Source: Oceanobacillus manasiensis (GTDB lineage Bacteria; Bacillota; Bacilli; Bacillales; Amphibacillaceae). From it: a stretch of DNA of 64,000 bases. A model generated the notes under the pieces. It did no database searches. It had not been told where the DNA came from and was given only the letters and a program-made list of their open reading frames with translations. The stretch is from NCBI RefSeq assembly GCF_000724085.1, contig NZ_CCDL010000001.1, positions 1,612,001 to 1,676,000 on the forward strand. The letters are read 5' to 3'. Below, piece by piece: positions 53,517 to 63,888 of this stretch. Position numbers and translations under genes: made by a program. The stretch's first letter is position 1, and each line of letters opens with the position of its first letter.

Positions 53517-54074
53517 TTGAAATTACCTCAAATCAGGATGCAATCGCAAATGGCAAAAATTCAAATACAGCAAACGCCGGCTAGGCAAGAGATCAGGCAG
53601 CCGAAAGCAGATCTAAGTATTCAGCAACCAGCTGCACAGATGACGATGAAGACAACGCCCTCTAAATTAATGATAGACCAAACGAAAGCATGGGAGGATA
53701 TGAACCTCATGCATATTTTTAAACGAAATGATCGTTATGCACAGGAAGGCCTTGCAGCGGTTAAAGAAGGAATGGCACGTCGCGCTCAACAGGGTACAGC
53801 CCTGATGAAGATTGAAAACGGCGGGAACCCAATTATAACGCAAGCAAAGACCAATTCTGAGGAGCCATTGAAATCGCTCGGACTGACTTTTATCCCTTCA
53901 GCATTTAGTGTGAAAACAAGCTATCAACCATCTCAACTAGATATCTCGGTGAAAGCCAATGAACCGATAATCGAAGCCAAGTCAAATAAACCGGAAATAA
54001 GCTATATTCCAGGTAAGGTGGAAACAGGGTTGAAACAGCTACCGTCATTAGAAATTGATTTTGTTAACCTGTAA
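53517..54074 (+). CDS. yviE: YviE, flagellar-cluster protein of unknown role
   Basis: 185 residues, rich in Gln, Lys and Pro, with MQSQMAKIQIQQTPARQEIRQPKADLSIQQ at the start (DUF6470/YviE family). TTG start with AGGTGG upstream. Always next to fliW in Bacillus; function unknown. Confidence 0.87.
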   Translation: MKLPQIRMQSQMAKIQIQQTPARQEIRQPKADLSIQQPAAQMTMKTTPSKLMIDQTKAWEDMNLMHIFKRNDRYAQEGLAAVKEGMARRAQQGTALMKIENGGNPIITQAKTNSEEPLKSLGLTFIPSAFSVKTSYQPSQLDISVKANEPIIEAKSNKPEISYIPGKVETGLKQLPSLEIDFVNL

Positions 54075-54091
54075 ACGAAAGGAAGATTTTT

Positions 54092-54541
54092 TTGAAAATC
54101 CCAACGAAATACTTAGGAGAAGTTGAGATAGATGAACAGCGACTGATTCATTTTGCATCAGGTATTCCTGGCTTTATAGATGAAAAACATTTTATATTAA
54201 TGGAGTTAGCGGATAATCCTGCATTTCAGATTCTACAATCTGTCGAGACAAAGGACGTGGCCTTTGTTGTAACAAGCCCGCATACCGTATACCCGGATTA
54301 TACGATTAAACTGGATGATACCATTATTGAGAGTCTGCAGATAGAGTCGGAAAACGATGTTCTATTATTTTCTATTGTGACGTTAAAAAGTCCATTTCAA
54401 AAAAGTACATTAAACTTAAAATCCCCACTGGTCATTAATTCAAGAAGTAAACGAGGCAAGCAATATATCGTAGCGATCGATGAATATTCTACAACGGCTC
54501 CCATTGTTCCTGAGAATCCACTGGAAGTGAAAGGGGAATAA
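54092..54541 (+). CDS. fliW: Flagellin-binding assembly factor FliW
   Basis: 149 residues. [27 protein letters not shown] is the family start. FliW binds free flagellin or, when that is exported, CsrA, releasing hag mRNA from repression. TTG start. Two bases separate it from csrA. Confidence 0.94.
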   Translation: MKIPTKYLGEVEIDEQRLIHFASGIPGFIDEKHFILMELADNPAFQILQSVETKDVAFVVTSPHTVYPDYTIKLDDTIIESLQIESENDVLLFSIVTLKSPFQKSTLNLKSPLVINSRSKRGKQYIVAIDEYSTTAPIVPENPLEVKGE

Positions 54542-54543
54542 CA

Positions 54544-54771
54544 ATGCTGGTACTTAGACGAAAAAGAAATGAGTCCATCCAAATAGGCGAAGAGATTGAA
54601 ATTAAAATTCTCGGCATTGAAGGCGATCAGGTAAAGATTGGGATAGAGGCACCAGGATCAGTAGATATTTACCGCAAAGAGCTATACATAGACACGAAAC
54701 AGCAAAACAATGAGGCATTAAATGTAACAGAGGACTTATTGCAACTATTAAAAAATCCAGATAAAGAGTAG
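54544..54771 (+). CDS. csrA: Carbon storage/flagellin regulator CsrA
   Basis: 75 residues. [37 protein letters not shown] is the classic CsrA beta sheet with the RNA-binding LVLRRK strand and the conserved EIYRKELY-like region (DIYRKELY). It represses translation of hag at GGA sites, two of which stand in the hag leader. Confidence 0.96.
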   Translation: MLVLRRKRNESIQIGEEIEIKILGIEGDQVKIGIEAPGSVDIYRKELYIDTKQQNNEALNVTEDLLQLLKNPDKE

Positions 54772-54787
54772 AAGTTTTTTATTCTGC

Positions 54788-54815
54788 TTTACTTTTAATC
54801 CATCTTAGCCGATAT
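54788..54815 (+). promoter_or_regulatory. Sigma-D promoter of flaG-fliDST
   Basis: Perfect -10 GCCGATAT at 54808-54815 with TTTA 16 bases before. It starts the filament-cap and chaperone genes. Confidence 0.7.
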
Positions 54816-54845
54816 AAAAATTGAATAATATAGTTGAGGAGTTGC

Positions 54846-55193
54846 ATGAACATGCGCATAGATAATGTTGTAAACACATCACTACCTCTTCTATCAAGTG
54901 AAAACAACAAGACTATCGCTCCAGAGATAGATAGAAAAAGTGAAACAAATAATTTTCTACCAGAGTTTAACAGAACAGACATAGAGAAGGCTGCCGATAC
55001 GTTAAATGAATTGATGAAACCATTACGCACTAATTTGAAATTTGAGCTCCATGATAAATTGGAGAAATATTATGTGTCAGTAGTGGATTCAGAAACAAAT
55101 GAAGTAATTAAGGAAATTCCACCTAAAAAGTTTTTGGATATGTACGCTAATATGGCAGAATTCATGGGGATTTTAATTGATAAGAAGATCTAG
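54846..55193 (+). CDS. flaG: FlaG-family protein
   Basis: 115 residues from ATG 54846 (GAGGAG four bases upstream; ATG 54852 also possible). The C-terminal domain NLKFELHDKLEKYYVSVVDSETNEVIKEIPPKKFLDMYANM is the FlaG signature, linked with filament length control. Precedes fliD. Confidence 0.9.
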   Translation: MNMRIDNVVNTSLPLLSSENNKTIAPEIDRKSETNNFLPEFNRTDIEKAADTLNELMKPLRTNLKFELHDKLEKYYVSVVDSETNEVIKEIPPKKFLDMYANMAEFMGILIDKKI

Positions 55194-55222
55194 ATTGAAA
55201 GATATGAGGAGGAGGGATAACC

Positions 55223-56770
55223 ATGCGTATTGGTGGATTAGCATCCGGAATGGACATAGATCAGCTAGTAAATAAACTTATGACAGCAGAACGAATGCCA
55301 TTGGATAAAATGCAGCAAGACAAAACAATGCTGGAGTGGAAACGGGATGGATTCCGTGAAATCAACACAAAATTATCAGAGCTCGACAACTTGATGCTTG
55401 ATATGAAATTGAGTAAGACATACAATCCGAAGACGATCTCTTCTTCGATGGCAGGCGCAGTAACCGCAACAGGAACACCAAGTACTTCTAATGGCTCCTT
55501 CGAGATGAAAGTGGAGCAACTTGCTACGAATGCGATTAATGTGAGTACAAAAAGCTTGAGTGAAGAAGTATCAGGAGATGAAAACTTTATCCGTGTCACT
55601 TCTGCTACCGAGCCTCTGCCAGATAGTGTAATAGAGGAATTTAAAGGTGTCGTAGCTTTTACAACATATAATTCCGAGGGCAAACCTGAAGAAAAGACTG
55701 TTGATATTAAGGACGGCGACACGCTTAACAGTCTCTTAAAAAGGATTACCGATGAGGATAACAATGTACGAGCATTTTATGATGAAGTAACAGATAAAGT
55801 TATCATGGAAACGACTCGTACAGGGAATTTCAATGATCCAGAAAATGATGAAAATAATAATACTGGTGGACAAGAAATCACCTTTGAAGACAATTCTTTC
55901 TTCGCCAAAGTTTTAAGAATGGACCAAGGTTCTGAAAAAGGTGGACAAAACGCAAAATTCACATACAATGGCGTCCACGAAGTGGAGTCCAAAGAAAACA
56001 GCTATAAACTAAATGGAATGACATTTAACTTCAAGAATACAACAGGGGCTGAATCTGCCAAGCTTACAGTATCAAATGATGTAGATGCATCCGTGGAAAA
56101 GATCATGAAGTTCGTTGATAAATATAATGAAGTGGTTGAAAAAATAAATGATGTTCAAAAAGAAGAGAGATACCGTGACTATCCACCTTTAACAGAAGAA
56201 CAAAAAGAAGAAATGTCAGAGGATGAAATAGAACGTTGGGAAGAACGAGCGAAAAGCGGTATTCTCCGAGGGGAATCCTCCTTAACGTCAGGACTTTTTG
56301 ATATGCGTCAAAGCTGGTACTCTTCAGTTAAAACAGATGGGGAATATAAATCCCTAACGCAAATTGGCATCACCACCTCCTCTAACTACATGGATGGTGG
56401 GAAGTTAATCGTTGATGAAGATGAATTAAGAACAGCCTTACAAGAGAACCCGGCAGATGTCCAGAAACTTTTTGCTAATAGTAGTGATGGAACTGATCGG
56501 GGAATTATCAATCGTTTAGAAGATTCATTAGATCGGACGATGAATACGATTGGAGAACGGGCTGGAAAAGCTACAAGTACAACGTTGGAAAGTTATACCC
56601 TTGGCAAACGAATGAAGCAGTTAGATACACGAATATCTGCTTTTGAAGATAGGCTTACACAGGTAGAAACCCGTTACTGGAACCAATTTACTGCAATGGA
56701 AAAAGCGATTTCCCGAATGAATAACCAGTCCGCTCAACTAATGTCACAATTTGGCGGAGGCCAAATGTAA
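55223..56770 (+). CDS. fliD: Filament cap protein FliD
   Basis: 515 residues. RIGGLASGMDIDQLVNKLMTAERMPLDKM at the N-terminus and the helical C-terminal coil (MKQLDTRISAFEDRLTQVETRYWNQFTAMEKAIS) are the FliD D0/D1 parts. Pentameric cap needed for flagellin folding at the tip. Confidence 0.95.
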   Translation: MRIGGLASGMDIDQLVNKLMTAERMPLDKMQQDKTMLEWKRDGFREINTKLSELDNLMLDMKLSKTYNPKTISSSMAGAVTATGTPSTSNGSFEMKVEQLATNAINVSTKSLSEEVSGDENFIRVTSATEPLPDSVIEEFKGVVAFTTYNSEGKPEEKTVDIKDGDTLNSLLKRITDEDNNVRAFYDEVTDKVIMETTRTGNFNDPENDENNNTGGQEITFEDNSFFAKVLRMDQGSEKGGQNAKFTYNGVHEVESKENSYKLNGMTFNFKNTTGAESAKLTVSNDVDASVEKIMKFVDKYNEVVEKINDVQKEERYRDYPPLTEEQKEEMSEDEIERWEERAKSGILRGESSLTSGLFDMRQSWYSSVKTDGEYKSLTQIGITTSSNYMDGGKLIVDEDELRTALQENPADVQKLFANSSDGTDRGIINRLEDSLDRTMNTIGERAGKATSTTLESYTLGKRMKQLDTRISAFEDRLTQVETRYWNQFTAMEKAISRMNNQSAQLMSQFGGGQM

Positions 56771-56800
56771 AAATGGAATACCAACAGAGGAGTGAGTGTA

Positions 56801-57199
56801 TTGTCGACTAAGCAGTATCAGGCGTACCAGAACAACGCAGTAAATACAGCATCTAGCGGGGAATTGACTCTCATGCTTTATAATGGCTGTATTAAATTCA
56901 TTAAGCAGGCGAGCAGAAATATTGAAAATGGTGAGTTTGAACAGAAGAACACCAATATTCAAAAGGCGCAAAACATCATACAAGAACTTATGATCACACT
57001 AGATCAAAAGGTTGAGATTTCTAAGCAAATCTTACCATTGTATGAGTACATGCATTTTCAGCTAAAAGAAGCCAATATAAAAAATGACCCTGCTATTTTA
57101 CAAGAAGTGCTCGGACTAACAGTGGATTTTAGGGATACGTGGAAACAAGTGATCCTAAAAAGCCGACAGACTACTTATACACAGGGCGCGCAAGTGTAA
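56801..57199 (+). CDS. fliS: Flagellin chaperone FliS
   Basis: 132 residues from TTG 56801 (AGAGGAG eight bases upstream; the upstream GTG overlaps that site). YQNNAVNTASSGELTLMLYNGCIKFIKQA is the FliS core. Keeps flagellin unfolded for export. Stop overlaps the fliT start. Confidence 0.94.
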   Translation: MSTKQYQAYQNNAVNTASSGELTLMLYNGCIKFIKQASRNIENGEFEQKNTNIQKAQNIIQELMITLDQKVEISKQILPLYEYMHFQLKEANIKNDPAILQEVLGLTVDFRDTWKQVILKSRQTTYTQGAQV

Positions 57200-57552
57200 T
57201 GAATCGTGTTAAGCCTGTATATGATGTTACCCTTAGACTTGAAAAAGTATTAAGCCAGGAGACAACTCCAAAAAACAGAGAAACCATTATAGAGCAGGTC
57301 AATCAGTTGGTGGAGTTGCGAGGAAAGCAGATGGAAAAAGTATTTCCCCCATTTTCCAATGAAGAAATACAGCTAGGTGAATTGCTTTTAGGGATGAATC
57401 GGACGATTGAAGAGAAAATGGAAAGTTTATTCCGTGACCTTAAGTTGGAAATGAAACAGGTCAAAAAACAAAAGAAATCAAATCGTACTTATATTAATCC
57501 ATATGAAAAAGTGAGTTCTCGAGATGGGAAATTTATGGATAGCAGAAACTAA
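57199..57552 (+). CDS. fliT: FliT-type flagellar chaperone
   Basis: 117 residues from ATG 57199, in TAATG overlap with fliS. All-helical with a polar Lys-rich end; position after fliS identifies it as FliT. The longer frame from 57139 lies inside fliS and is rejected. Confidence 0.85.
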   Translation: MNRVKPVYDVTLRLEKVLSQETTPKNRETIIEQVNQLVELRGKQMEKVFPPFSNEEIQLGELLLGMNRTIEEKMESLFRDLKLEMKQVKKQKKSNRTYINPYEKVSSRDGKFMDSRN

Positions 57553-57593
57553 TAAACACCCACGGAGCAGAAATGTTTCGTGGGTGTTTATTA
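57552..57593 (+). terminator. Terminator of the flagellar cluster
   Basis: ATAAACACCCACG pairs perfectly with CGTGGGTGTTTAT, followed by TAG-T. Strong end of flaG-fliDST. Confidence 0.85.
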
Positions 57594-57755
57594 GTTGAGC
57601 TCGATCAAAACATTGAAAGAATCTAAACTCTTTATTAACAAAAAAGAAAATTTGTTTTTATTATTGTAAACTTTATGAAGCGAGTGTAAAGCGGTGTGAC
57701 AGGGTTTTGTACAGAAAATTCGTAAAAAAGTAAGCTATATTAGAATTTGTACGGG

Positions 57756-57792
57756 GTTTATGCAGGAATTTTCATGGGAAACATAGTATAAT
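57756..57792 (+). promoter_or_regulatory. Sigma-B and overlapping sigma-A promoters of hpf
   Basis: GTTTAT at 57756-57761, 14 bases, GGGAAA at 57776-57781: a good sigma-B promoter. A TATAAT follows at 57787-57792. In B. subtilis the same gene (yvyD) is under sigma-B, so stress induction is expected. Confidence 0.65.
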
Positions 57793-57822
57793 ATAGGTAC
57801 AAGATGAAAGGAGGACACTTTA

Positions 57823-58380
57823 ATGAAATTTAACATTCGTGGTGAAAATCTAGAGGTGACTGGCTCAATACGAGAATATGTAGAGAAAAAGATCAGTAAA
57901 CTAGAAAGGTATTTTGATTCAACGCCAATATCGGATGTACATGTGAATTTAAGTGTCTATAATGATGAGCAGCGAATTGAGGTTACGATTCCAATGACAA
58001 ACCTACTATTGCGTGGGGAAGTCCAACACATTGACCTGTATGCTGCCATTGACTTGGTTGTCGATAAGCTTGAAAGACAAATTCGAAAGTATAAAACAAA
58101 AGTAAATCGTAAAACGAGACAAAATGGTGCTGCTAAGCATGTTTTTGCGGATTTAGAAAAAGAAGCAGCAAGTGTAGCTGTTGAAGATGAATCATCAGAT
58201 ATTGAGATTGTAAGAACGAAGCGATTTAACTTAAAACCAATGGACTCTGAAGAAGCAGTATTGCAGATGGACATGCTTGGACACGCATTTTATGTTTTCA
58301 CAAATGATGTTTCAGGAGACACCAACGTAGTTTATCGAAGAAAAGATGGACGTTACGGATTGATTGAACCAAATGCATAA
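57823..58380 (+). CDS. hpf: Long-form ribosome hibernation promoting factor
   Basis: 185 residues. An N-terminal RaiA/HPF domain (KFNIRGENLEVTGSIREYVEKKISKLERYF) and the C-terminal dimerisation domain (IVRTKRFNLKPMDSEEAVLQMDMLGHAFYVFTN) found in long HPFs. It pairs 70S ribosomes into inactive 100S. GGAGG ribosome site. Confidence 0.95.
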   Translation: MKFNIRGENLEVTGSIREYVEKKISKLERYFDSTPISDVHVNLSVYNDEQRIEVTIPMTNLLLRGEVQHIDLYAAIDLVVDKLERQIRKYKTKVNRKTRQNGAAKHVFADLEKEAASVAVEDESSDIEIVRTKRFNLKPMDSEEAVLQMDMLGHAFYVFTNDVSGDTNVVYRRKDGRYGLIEPNA

Positions 58381-58398
58381 TAATAAAAACTAGAAATA

Positions 58399-58433
58399 AA
58401 GCGATCCCTTGAAAGCTGAGGGGTCGCTTTTTG
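58399..58433 (+). terminator. Terminator of hpf
   Basis: AAGCGATCCCT pairs with AGGGGTCGCTT (one G-T), followed by TTTT. Confidence 0.85.
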
Positions 58434-58450
58434 CATGCTATTTTTCACGA

Positions 58451-58572
58451 TGTCGAAAAATGTAGATCAAAACACCGAAATAGGATTTTAGATCGCATTT
58501 TCTGCTGTAAATAATCTTGTTTTGTAAATATCCATGTCGAATACCTTTATTTCTCTCTTATATTTTGTCGAA
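58451..58572 (+). promoter_or_regulatory. Three Spo0A (0A) boxes before a small ORF
   Basis: TGTCGAA, the 0A box, occurs three times on the same strand at 58451-58457, 58535-58541 and 58566-58572. The next gene downstream is the 51-residue ORF at 58658. A TATAAA (58624) could be the -10. Three perfect heptamers in 122 bp are unlikely by chance. Confidence 0.6.
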
Positions 58573-58657
58573 TGGGTACCTAAAATAAGAAAATGACTAT
58601 TAGCCAAAAAGTCCTATTTCATGCTATAAATGGGTCAATGGAATCAGGAGGTGTGAT

Positions 58658-58813
58658 ATGAGTGAAAAAGAACGAAGACTATTAGTAACGTTGTCTAAAA
58701 AAGTACAACAACAAGAAGAAACCATTACACAGCTTGTAGAAATTATAGCCGCAACCAACAGAAGAGTAACAGACATATCAGCCCGGCAAGAATCCCTAGC
58801 TGGAACATCCTAG
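58658..58813 (+). CDS. Small coiled-coil protein (51 residues)
   Basis: ATG 58658 with AGGAGG seven bases upstream, stop TAG 58811, then a terminator. The peptide MSEKERRLLVTLSKKVQQQE continues as one amphipathic helix ending ISARQESLAGTS. Not recognised. Good ribosome site and terminator support it, and upstream 0A boxes suggest sporulation-phase expression. Confidence 0.65.
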   Translation: MSEKERRLLVTLSKKVQQQEETITQLVEIIAATNRRVTDISARQESLAGTS

Positions 58814-58868
58814 ATCTCCTCGCAAGATTAGTTGCCTTCCATTAATGTTACCTCAACATCCCTCAATG

Positions 58869-58905
58869 TAAAAGAGCAGTTCATCCCCGGACTGCTCTTT
58901 TCTAG
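58869..58905 (+). terminator. Terminator of the 51-residue ORF
   Basis: AAAAGAGCAGT pairs perfectly with ACTGCTCTTTT. Confidence 0.88.
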
Positions 58906-59053
58906 TCCTCTACAATTTTCGTCTATATTTTTAAACACAGAAACCTTTAACGTTGGGGTAGCCAGTTGTCATCTTTCTTTATAAAGTGTTATTATTAATT
59001 GTGGACTATATATTATTTTCAAATGATTAAGTTGAAATTGAGGAGCGTTTACT

Positions 59054-61570
59054 ATGGCAGGATTAATTAAAAAGCTTTTTGGTGATGGTAACCAAAAACA
59101 GATTAATCGATTACAAAAAAAAGTAGATCAAATAGAGGCCTTAGAGCCTGAAATAGAAAAATTAACAGATGACGGGTTACAATTGAAAACAGAAGAATTT
59201 AAACAGCGTTATGAACAAGGTGAATCCCTTGATGATTTATTGGTTGAAGCCTATGCAATTGTGCGTGAAGCTGCTAAACGAGTGCTTGGAATGAGACCTT
59301 TCCAGACACAGCTGATGGGTGCGGTCGCCCTTCATGAAGGGAATATTTCAGAAATGAAAACAGGGGAAGGTAAAACGCTTGCCTCTACCATGCCATCATA
59401 TCTAAATGCCATATCGGGTAAAGGTGTTCACATTATCACAGTCAACGAATACCTGGCAGACCGTGATGCGAAAGAAATGGGGGAACTCTTCTCATTTCTT
59501 GGATTGACAGTCGGCCTAAATGGTAATGGACTTACAAAAGAGCAAAAGCGTGACGCATATTACAGTGATATAACCTACGGAACGAATAATGAATTTGGCT
59601 TTGACTATTTACGTGATAACATGGTGCTCTATAAAGAACAAATGGTGCAGCGTCCATTAAACTTTGCCATTATTGATGAAGTTGATTCCATTTTAATTGA
59701 TGAAGCTAGAACGCCACTAATTATATCAGGGTCTGCAAAAAAATCAGCGTCCCTATATCAGCGTGCAGATGGGTTTGTAAGTAATCTAACAGTAGATGAT
59801 GATTATACGTACGATGAGAAAACTAAAGGTGTACAACTTACTGAGGAAGGTATTACAAAAGCAGAAAAATATTTCTCTATCGAAAATTTATATGATCTAG
59901 ATAATGTTTCCTTAACACATCATATAAATCAAGCGTTAAAAGCACATGTATCTATGCATCGTGACGCTGACTATGTCGTACAGGAAGATGAAGTCGTAAT
60001 TGTCGATCAGTTTACCGGGCGCCTTATGAAAGGACGTCGGTATAGTGATGGCCTGCATCAAGCAATTGAGGCCAAAGAAGGACTGCAAATTCAAAATGAG
60101 AGCATGACACTTGCATCCATCACATTCCAGAACTTTTTCCGCATGTACAATAAGTTGTCGGGTATGACAGGTACTGCTAAGACAGAGGAAGAAGAATTTA
60201 GGAATATTTACAACATGGATGTTATAGCGATTCCGACTAACCGAGAAATCGTACGTGACGACCGAGCTGATTTAATCTATAAGTCCATGGAAGGTAAATT
60301 TCAGGCTGTAGTAGAATCAATTAAAGAAAAAAACGAGGCAGGACAACCTGTGCTTGTTGGTACGGTTGCTGTAGAAACGTCAGAATTAATTTCTCAAATG
60401 CTAAAAAGAGCAGGAGTACGCCATAATGTTTTAAATGCGAAGAACCATTATAGAGAGGCAGAAATCATTGAGAATGCTGGTCAAAAAGGAGCTGTGACCA
60501 TTGCTACCAACATGGCTGGTCGTGGTACAGATATTAAACTTGGCGATGGTGTGAAAGATATAGGTGGACTGGCTGTAGTTGGTACAGAACGTCATGAATC
60601 TAGACGTATTGATAACCAGCTTCGTGGACGTTCAGGTCGTCAAGGGGATCCAGGTATGTCGCAATTTTATCTATCCATGGAAGATGAATTAATGCGCCGA
60701 TTTGGTTCTGATAATTTAAGGTCTATGATGGAACGTCTTGGCATGGATGATACCCAGCCAATTGAAAGTAAGATGGTTTCTCGTGCAGTAGAATCGGCAC
60801 AGAAACGGGTTGAAGGAAATAACTTTGACGCACGTAAAACAGTGCTTTCTTATGATGACGTTCTACGTGAACAACGTGAAATCATTTATAAACAGCGATT
60901 TGACGTTATTGAGTCGGATGGCAAAGAATTGCGTGACATTATCGAAAAAATGATTGTTTCCACGCTGGATCGTGTGGTTGCAACACATACTCAAGATGAT
61001 GATAATGATAACTGGGATTTAAAAGCAATTGTTGAATATGTTGAAGGTAACCTTCTTCCACCAGAAGATGTGACCGAAAATGATTTAAGCGGTAAAGAAC
61101 CAGAAGAGATTAATGCATTAATCTTGGATAAAGTCCGTAACCGTTATGATGAAAAAGAAGAAGAGTTAACGGAAGAGCAGATGCGTGAGTTTGAAAAAGT
61201 AATTCTTCTACGCACTGTGGATACGAAATGGACTGATCATATTGATCAAATGGACCAACTCCGCCAGGGAATTCACTTACGTGCATACGGACAAAATGAT
61301 CCACTTCGTGAGTATCAGCTTGAAGGCTTCGCAATGTTTGAAGTGATGATCGAAAACATTGAAGAAGAAGTTGCGAAATATATCATGAAAGCACAAATCC
61401 GTGATAACTTGCAACGACAGGAAGTTGTTAAAAATACACAGGCTGTCTCCGGTAACCAAGAGGAGAAAAAGAAAAGCCGTAAACCATTCATTAAAAAACA
61501 AGATGTAGGAAGAAATGACCCTTGCCCATGTGGAAGCGGCAAAAAATATAAAAATTGTCACGGAAATTAA
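59054..61570 (+). CDS. secA: Protein translocase ATPase SecA
   Basis: 838 residues, full-length. Walker A in [13 protein letters not shown], Walker [52 protein letters not shown], and the C-terminal zinc site [17 protein letters not shown]. Drives preproteins through SecYEG. GGAG before ATG. Confidence 0.97.
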   Translation: MAGLIKKLFGDGNQKQINRLQKKVDQIEALEPEIEKLTDDGLQLKTEEFKQRYEQGESLDDLLVEAYAIVREAAKRVLGMRPFQTQLMGAVALHEGNISEMKTGEGKTLASTMPSYLNAISGKGVHIITVNEYLADRDAKEMGELFSFLGLTVGLNGNGLTKEQKRDAYYSDITYGTNNEFGFDYLRDNMVLYKEQMVQRPLNFAIIDEVDSILIDEARTPLIISGSAKKSASLYQRADGFVSNLTVDDDYTYDEKTKGVQLTEEGITKAEKYFSIENLYDLDNVSLTHHINQALKAHVSMHRDADYVVQEDEVVIVDQFTGRLMKGRRYSDGLHQAIEAKEGLQIQNESMTLASITFQNFFRMYNKLSGMTGTAKTEEEEFRNIYNMDVIAIPTNREIVRDDRADLIYKSMEGKFQAVVESIKEKNEAGQPVLVGTVAVETSELISQMLKRAGVRHNVLNAKNHYREAEIIENAGQKGAVTIATNMAGRGTDIKLGDGVKDIGGLAVVGTERHESRRIDNQLRGRSGRQGDPGMSQFYLSMEDELMRRFGSDNLRSMMERLGMDDTQPIESKMVSRAVESAQKRVEGNNFDARKTVLSYDDVLREQREIIYKQRFDVIESDGKELRDIIEKMIVSTLDRVVATHTQDDDNDNWDLKAIVEYVEGNLLPPEDVTENDLSGKEPEEINALILDKVRNRYDEKEEELTEEQMREFEKVILLRTVDTKWTDHIDQMDQLRQGIHLRAYGQNDPLREYQLEGFAMFEVMIENIEEEVAKYIMKAQIRDNLQRQEVVKNTQAVSGNQEEKKKSRKPFIKKQDVGRNDPCPCGSGKKYKNCHGN

Positions 61571-61920
61571 AATTTCAAAGAGGATAGGTCTTAAGAATAT
61601 TAAACAAGAAAAAATCTGAAGTTCAAACGAAGTAATGAAGAAAAGGTGCGGGCAATTAGGATAGTCCCTAATCTTTTGTGTTAATCACACTTTAGCGAAG
61701 GGAAATGCGTAGACTCCTGTGGGAACAGCACGAGTCCGAAGGCCCCGCAAGAAGCGATTTTTACTTCTGAGGAGACTAAGGCCGTGCCCACGGAAAGCGG
61801 AGTATTTTCCGTAGCGGTAATGAAGCAGTCTTTTTTCTTATTTTATTGTTCGCATTTTGAAAGGGCTGGGACGTTGCGTCACAGCCCCTTTCCTACATAT
61901 TACTAACAGAGGTGAATAGC
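61571..61920. repeat. Bacillaceae intergenic repeat, copy 3, between secA and prfB
   Basis: The core at about 61692-61860 has GACTCCTGTGGGAACAGCAC, GGCCCCGC, GCCGTGCCCACGGAAAGCGGA and ends TATTGTTCGCATTT, which matches the 32.7-kb copy in reverse. It is followed by a terminator-like hairpin at 61860-61892 (AAAGGGCTG/CAGCCCCTTT). No ORF. Confidence 0.75.
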
Positions 61921-63022
61921 ATGGAATTAGCTGAAATAAGAAATGAATTGGATAAATTAAATACCCGAATAGAGAACTTTAGGGGGTCTCTTTGACCTCG
62001 ATAATAAAAAAGCACGTATCCAGGAACTTGAACTGGAAATGACTGATCCAGGATTTTGGGATGATCAGGAAACAGCTCAAAAAGTAATCAATGAAGTAAA
62101 CGGCTTAAAAAGTTATTCGGAAAACTTTGAAGCATTGGAAGAGAGAATTGAAAATCTGGAAGTATCGTATGAGCTTGTAAAAGAGGAAAACGATCAGGAA
62201 TTATTTCAAGAATTAGCTGGAGACATGGCAGCGATCATTTCGGACGTTAATGAATTTGAATTGCTTATGCTATTAAGTGAACCATATGATGCGAACAACG
62301 CTATTTTAGAGCTTCATCCAGGTGCAGGTGGAACAGAATCACAGGACTGGGCAAGTATGTTATTACGTATGTACCAGCGCTGGGCGGAAGCAAAAGATTT
62401 CAAAGTGGAGATGCTCGATTACCTTGCAGGGGAAGAAGCTGGTGTTAAAAGTGTTACCCTCCTAATTAAAGGACACAATGCCTACGGGTATCTTAAGGCA
62501 GAAAAAGGTGTTCACCGTCTCGTAAGAATATCGCCATTTGATTCTTCTGGTCGGAGACATACCTCTTTTGCTTCATGTGACATTATGCCAGAAATGTCGG
62601 ATGATGTGGATATTGACATTCGAACTGAAGATATTAAGGTGGATACCTACAGAGCAAGTGGCGCAGGTGGTCAGCATGTTAACACCACAGACTCCGCCGT
62701 TCGTATTACCCATTTACCCACAAATGTTATCGTTACATGTCAAAATGAACGGTCCCAAATTAAAAATAGAGAAGCAGCAATGAAAATGTTAAAATCGAAG
62801 CTTTATCAGTTAGAAATTGAAAAGCAACAGCAGGAACTAGCTGAAATTCGTGGAGAACAAAAGGAAATTGGTTGGGGTAGCCAAATTCGCTCCTATGTGT
62901 TTCATCCATACTCTATGGTAAAAGATCACCGTACGAACACGGAGATGGGAAACACACAAGCCGTTATGGATGGAGAAATTGATCCATTTATTGATGCATA
63001 TTTGCGTTCACAAATGGGTTAG
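61921..63022 (+). CDS. prfB: Peptide chain release factor 2 with programmed +1 frameshift: join(61921..61992,61994..63022)
   Basis: 24 codons from ATG 61921 lead to the site AGG GGG TCT CTT TGA C at 61981-61996: an internal Shine-Dalgarno (AGGGGG), the slippery CTT and an in-frame UGA. The remaining 342 residues are in the +1 frame, making 366 in total. The SPF stop-codon tripeptide ([13 protein letters not shown]) and GGQ peptidyl-hydrolysis motif (SGAGGQHVN) are present. The frameshift is the usual autoregulation: low RF2 lets ribosomes slip and make more. Confidence 0.97.
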
Positions 63023-63211
63023 AGTTAGTGAACAATAATACATTTCATGAAATTGTAACAACTTAGGAAACAATTGACCTGATTGGGTCTAAAGCCATTT
63101 TTCCCCTAAGACTTTAAGGATGGATTTTTATATATCGGTTTTAAAAATTCTAATTAGGTTATAATAATCCTTGAAACGTAACAAAAGTTTAAAAAGGGGG
63201 GTAACTATGCT
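63023..63211. other. Gap between prfB and cccB
   Basis: AT-rich with no clear terminator or ORF; the cccB ribosome site AAAGGGGGG is at about 63194. Confidence 0.3.
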
Positions 63212-63583
63212 ATGAAAAAATGGTTATTTACCGTATTATTTGGCTCTGCCCTTGTTTTAGGCGCCTGTGGTGGCGGAGATGATGCTTCAGAAGAACCCGC
63301 TAATGATGGGGCAACAGAAGAAGAAGCCAACCAATCAGATGAAGGTGCTGGAGGTACAGTCGATACAGCTGCAGCCGAAGATGCTTTTCGGAGCAACTGT
63401 TCAAGCTGTCACGGTGCTGACTTATCCGGTGGTGTTGGTCCTGCTTTAACAAATGCAGGGGAAAAATACTCAGCGGATCAAATTGCAGACATTATTAACA
63501 ATGGACAAGGTTCCATGCCGCCAGGACAGGCTACTGGAGATGACGTTGATCTTCTTGCCAATTGGTTAGCTGAAAAGAAATAA
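63212..63583 (+). CDS. cccB: Membrane-anchored cytochrome c-551 lipoprotein
   Basis: 123 residues. Lipoprotein signal with lipobox LGAC, a Glu/Asp-rich linker (about 22-50), then a class I cytochrome c domain with haem site CSSCH and axial Met in GSMPPG. Carries electrons on the outer membrane face, probably to terminal oxidases. Position after prfB matches B. subtilis cccB. Confidence 0.93.
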   Translation: MKKWLFTVLFGSALVLGACGGGDDASEEPANDGATEEEANQSDEGAGGTVDTAAAEDAFRSNCSSCHGADLSGGVGPALTNAGEKYSADQIADIINNGQGSMPPGQATGDDVDLLANWLAEKK

Positions 63584-63589
63584 AGGATA

Positions 63590-63628
63590 AAAGGTCTAAA
63601 TGCTTAATAAGCGTTGGGCCTTTTTTAT
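63590..63628 (+). terminator. Terminator of cccB
   Basis: AAGGTCTAA-TGCTT pairs with AAGCGTTGGGCCTT and runs into TTTTTT. Confidence 0.85.
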
Positions 63629-63639
63629 GTTGAGCAAAT

Positions 63640-63888
63640 TTATTCCATCGGGAACATAGGCGGATCAGGTGTAAAGGTTTCAATTGCAGTGACAATAAGA
63701 AATATAGTCCATAGAACCATAGTAATCACACTTCCAATTCTTATTAACTTAATCTGAATATCCGACAACTCAGGCGTTTCTTTATATCGCCATCGGTCTA
63801 GAAATAAAAAGCTTTCTTCTGGTTCATATAGACTCCAAATGCATAAGACATATACAGGTATTGAAAGTACTATGACAAAGAATAACAT
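63640..63888 (-). CDS. Small membrane protein, DUF6199-like
   Basis: 82 residues, two membrane helices at each end around a polar centre (EPEESFLFLDRWRYKETPELSD). Similar in design to DUF6199 proteins of Bacilli; function unknown. GGGGGGAG ribosome site, convergent to cccB. Confidence 0.65.
   Translation of the reverse strand: MLFFVIVLSIPVYVLCIWSLYEPEESFLFLDRWRYKETPELSDIQIKLIRIGSVITMVLWTIFLIVTAIETFTPDPPMFPME

Noticed and set aside
61921-61995. Stop codon inside prfB as a disabling mutation
   Set aside because: AGGGGG, CTT TGA C and the +1 continuation are the standard RF2 programmed frameshift.
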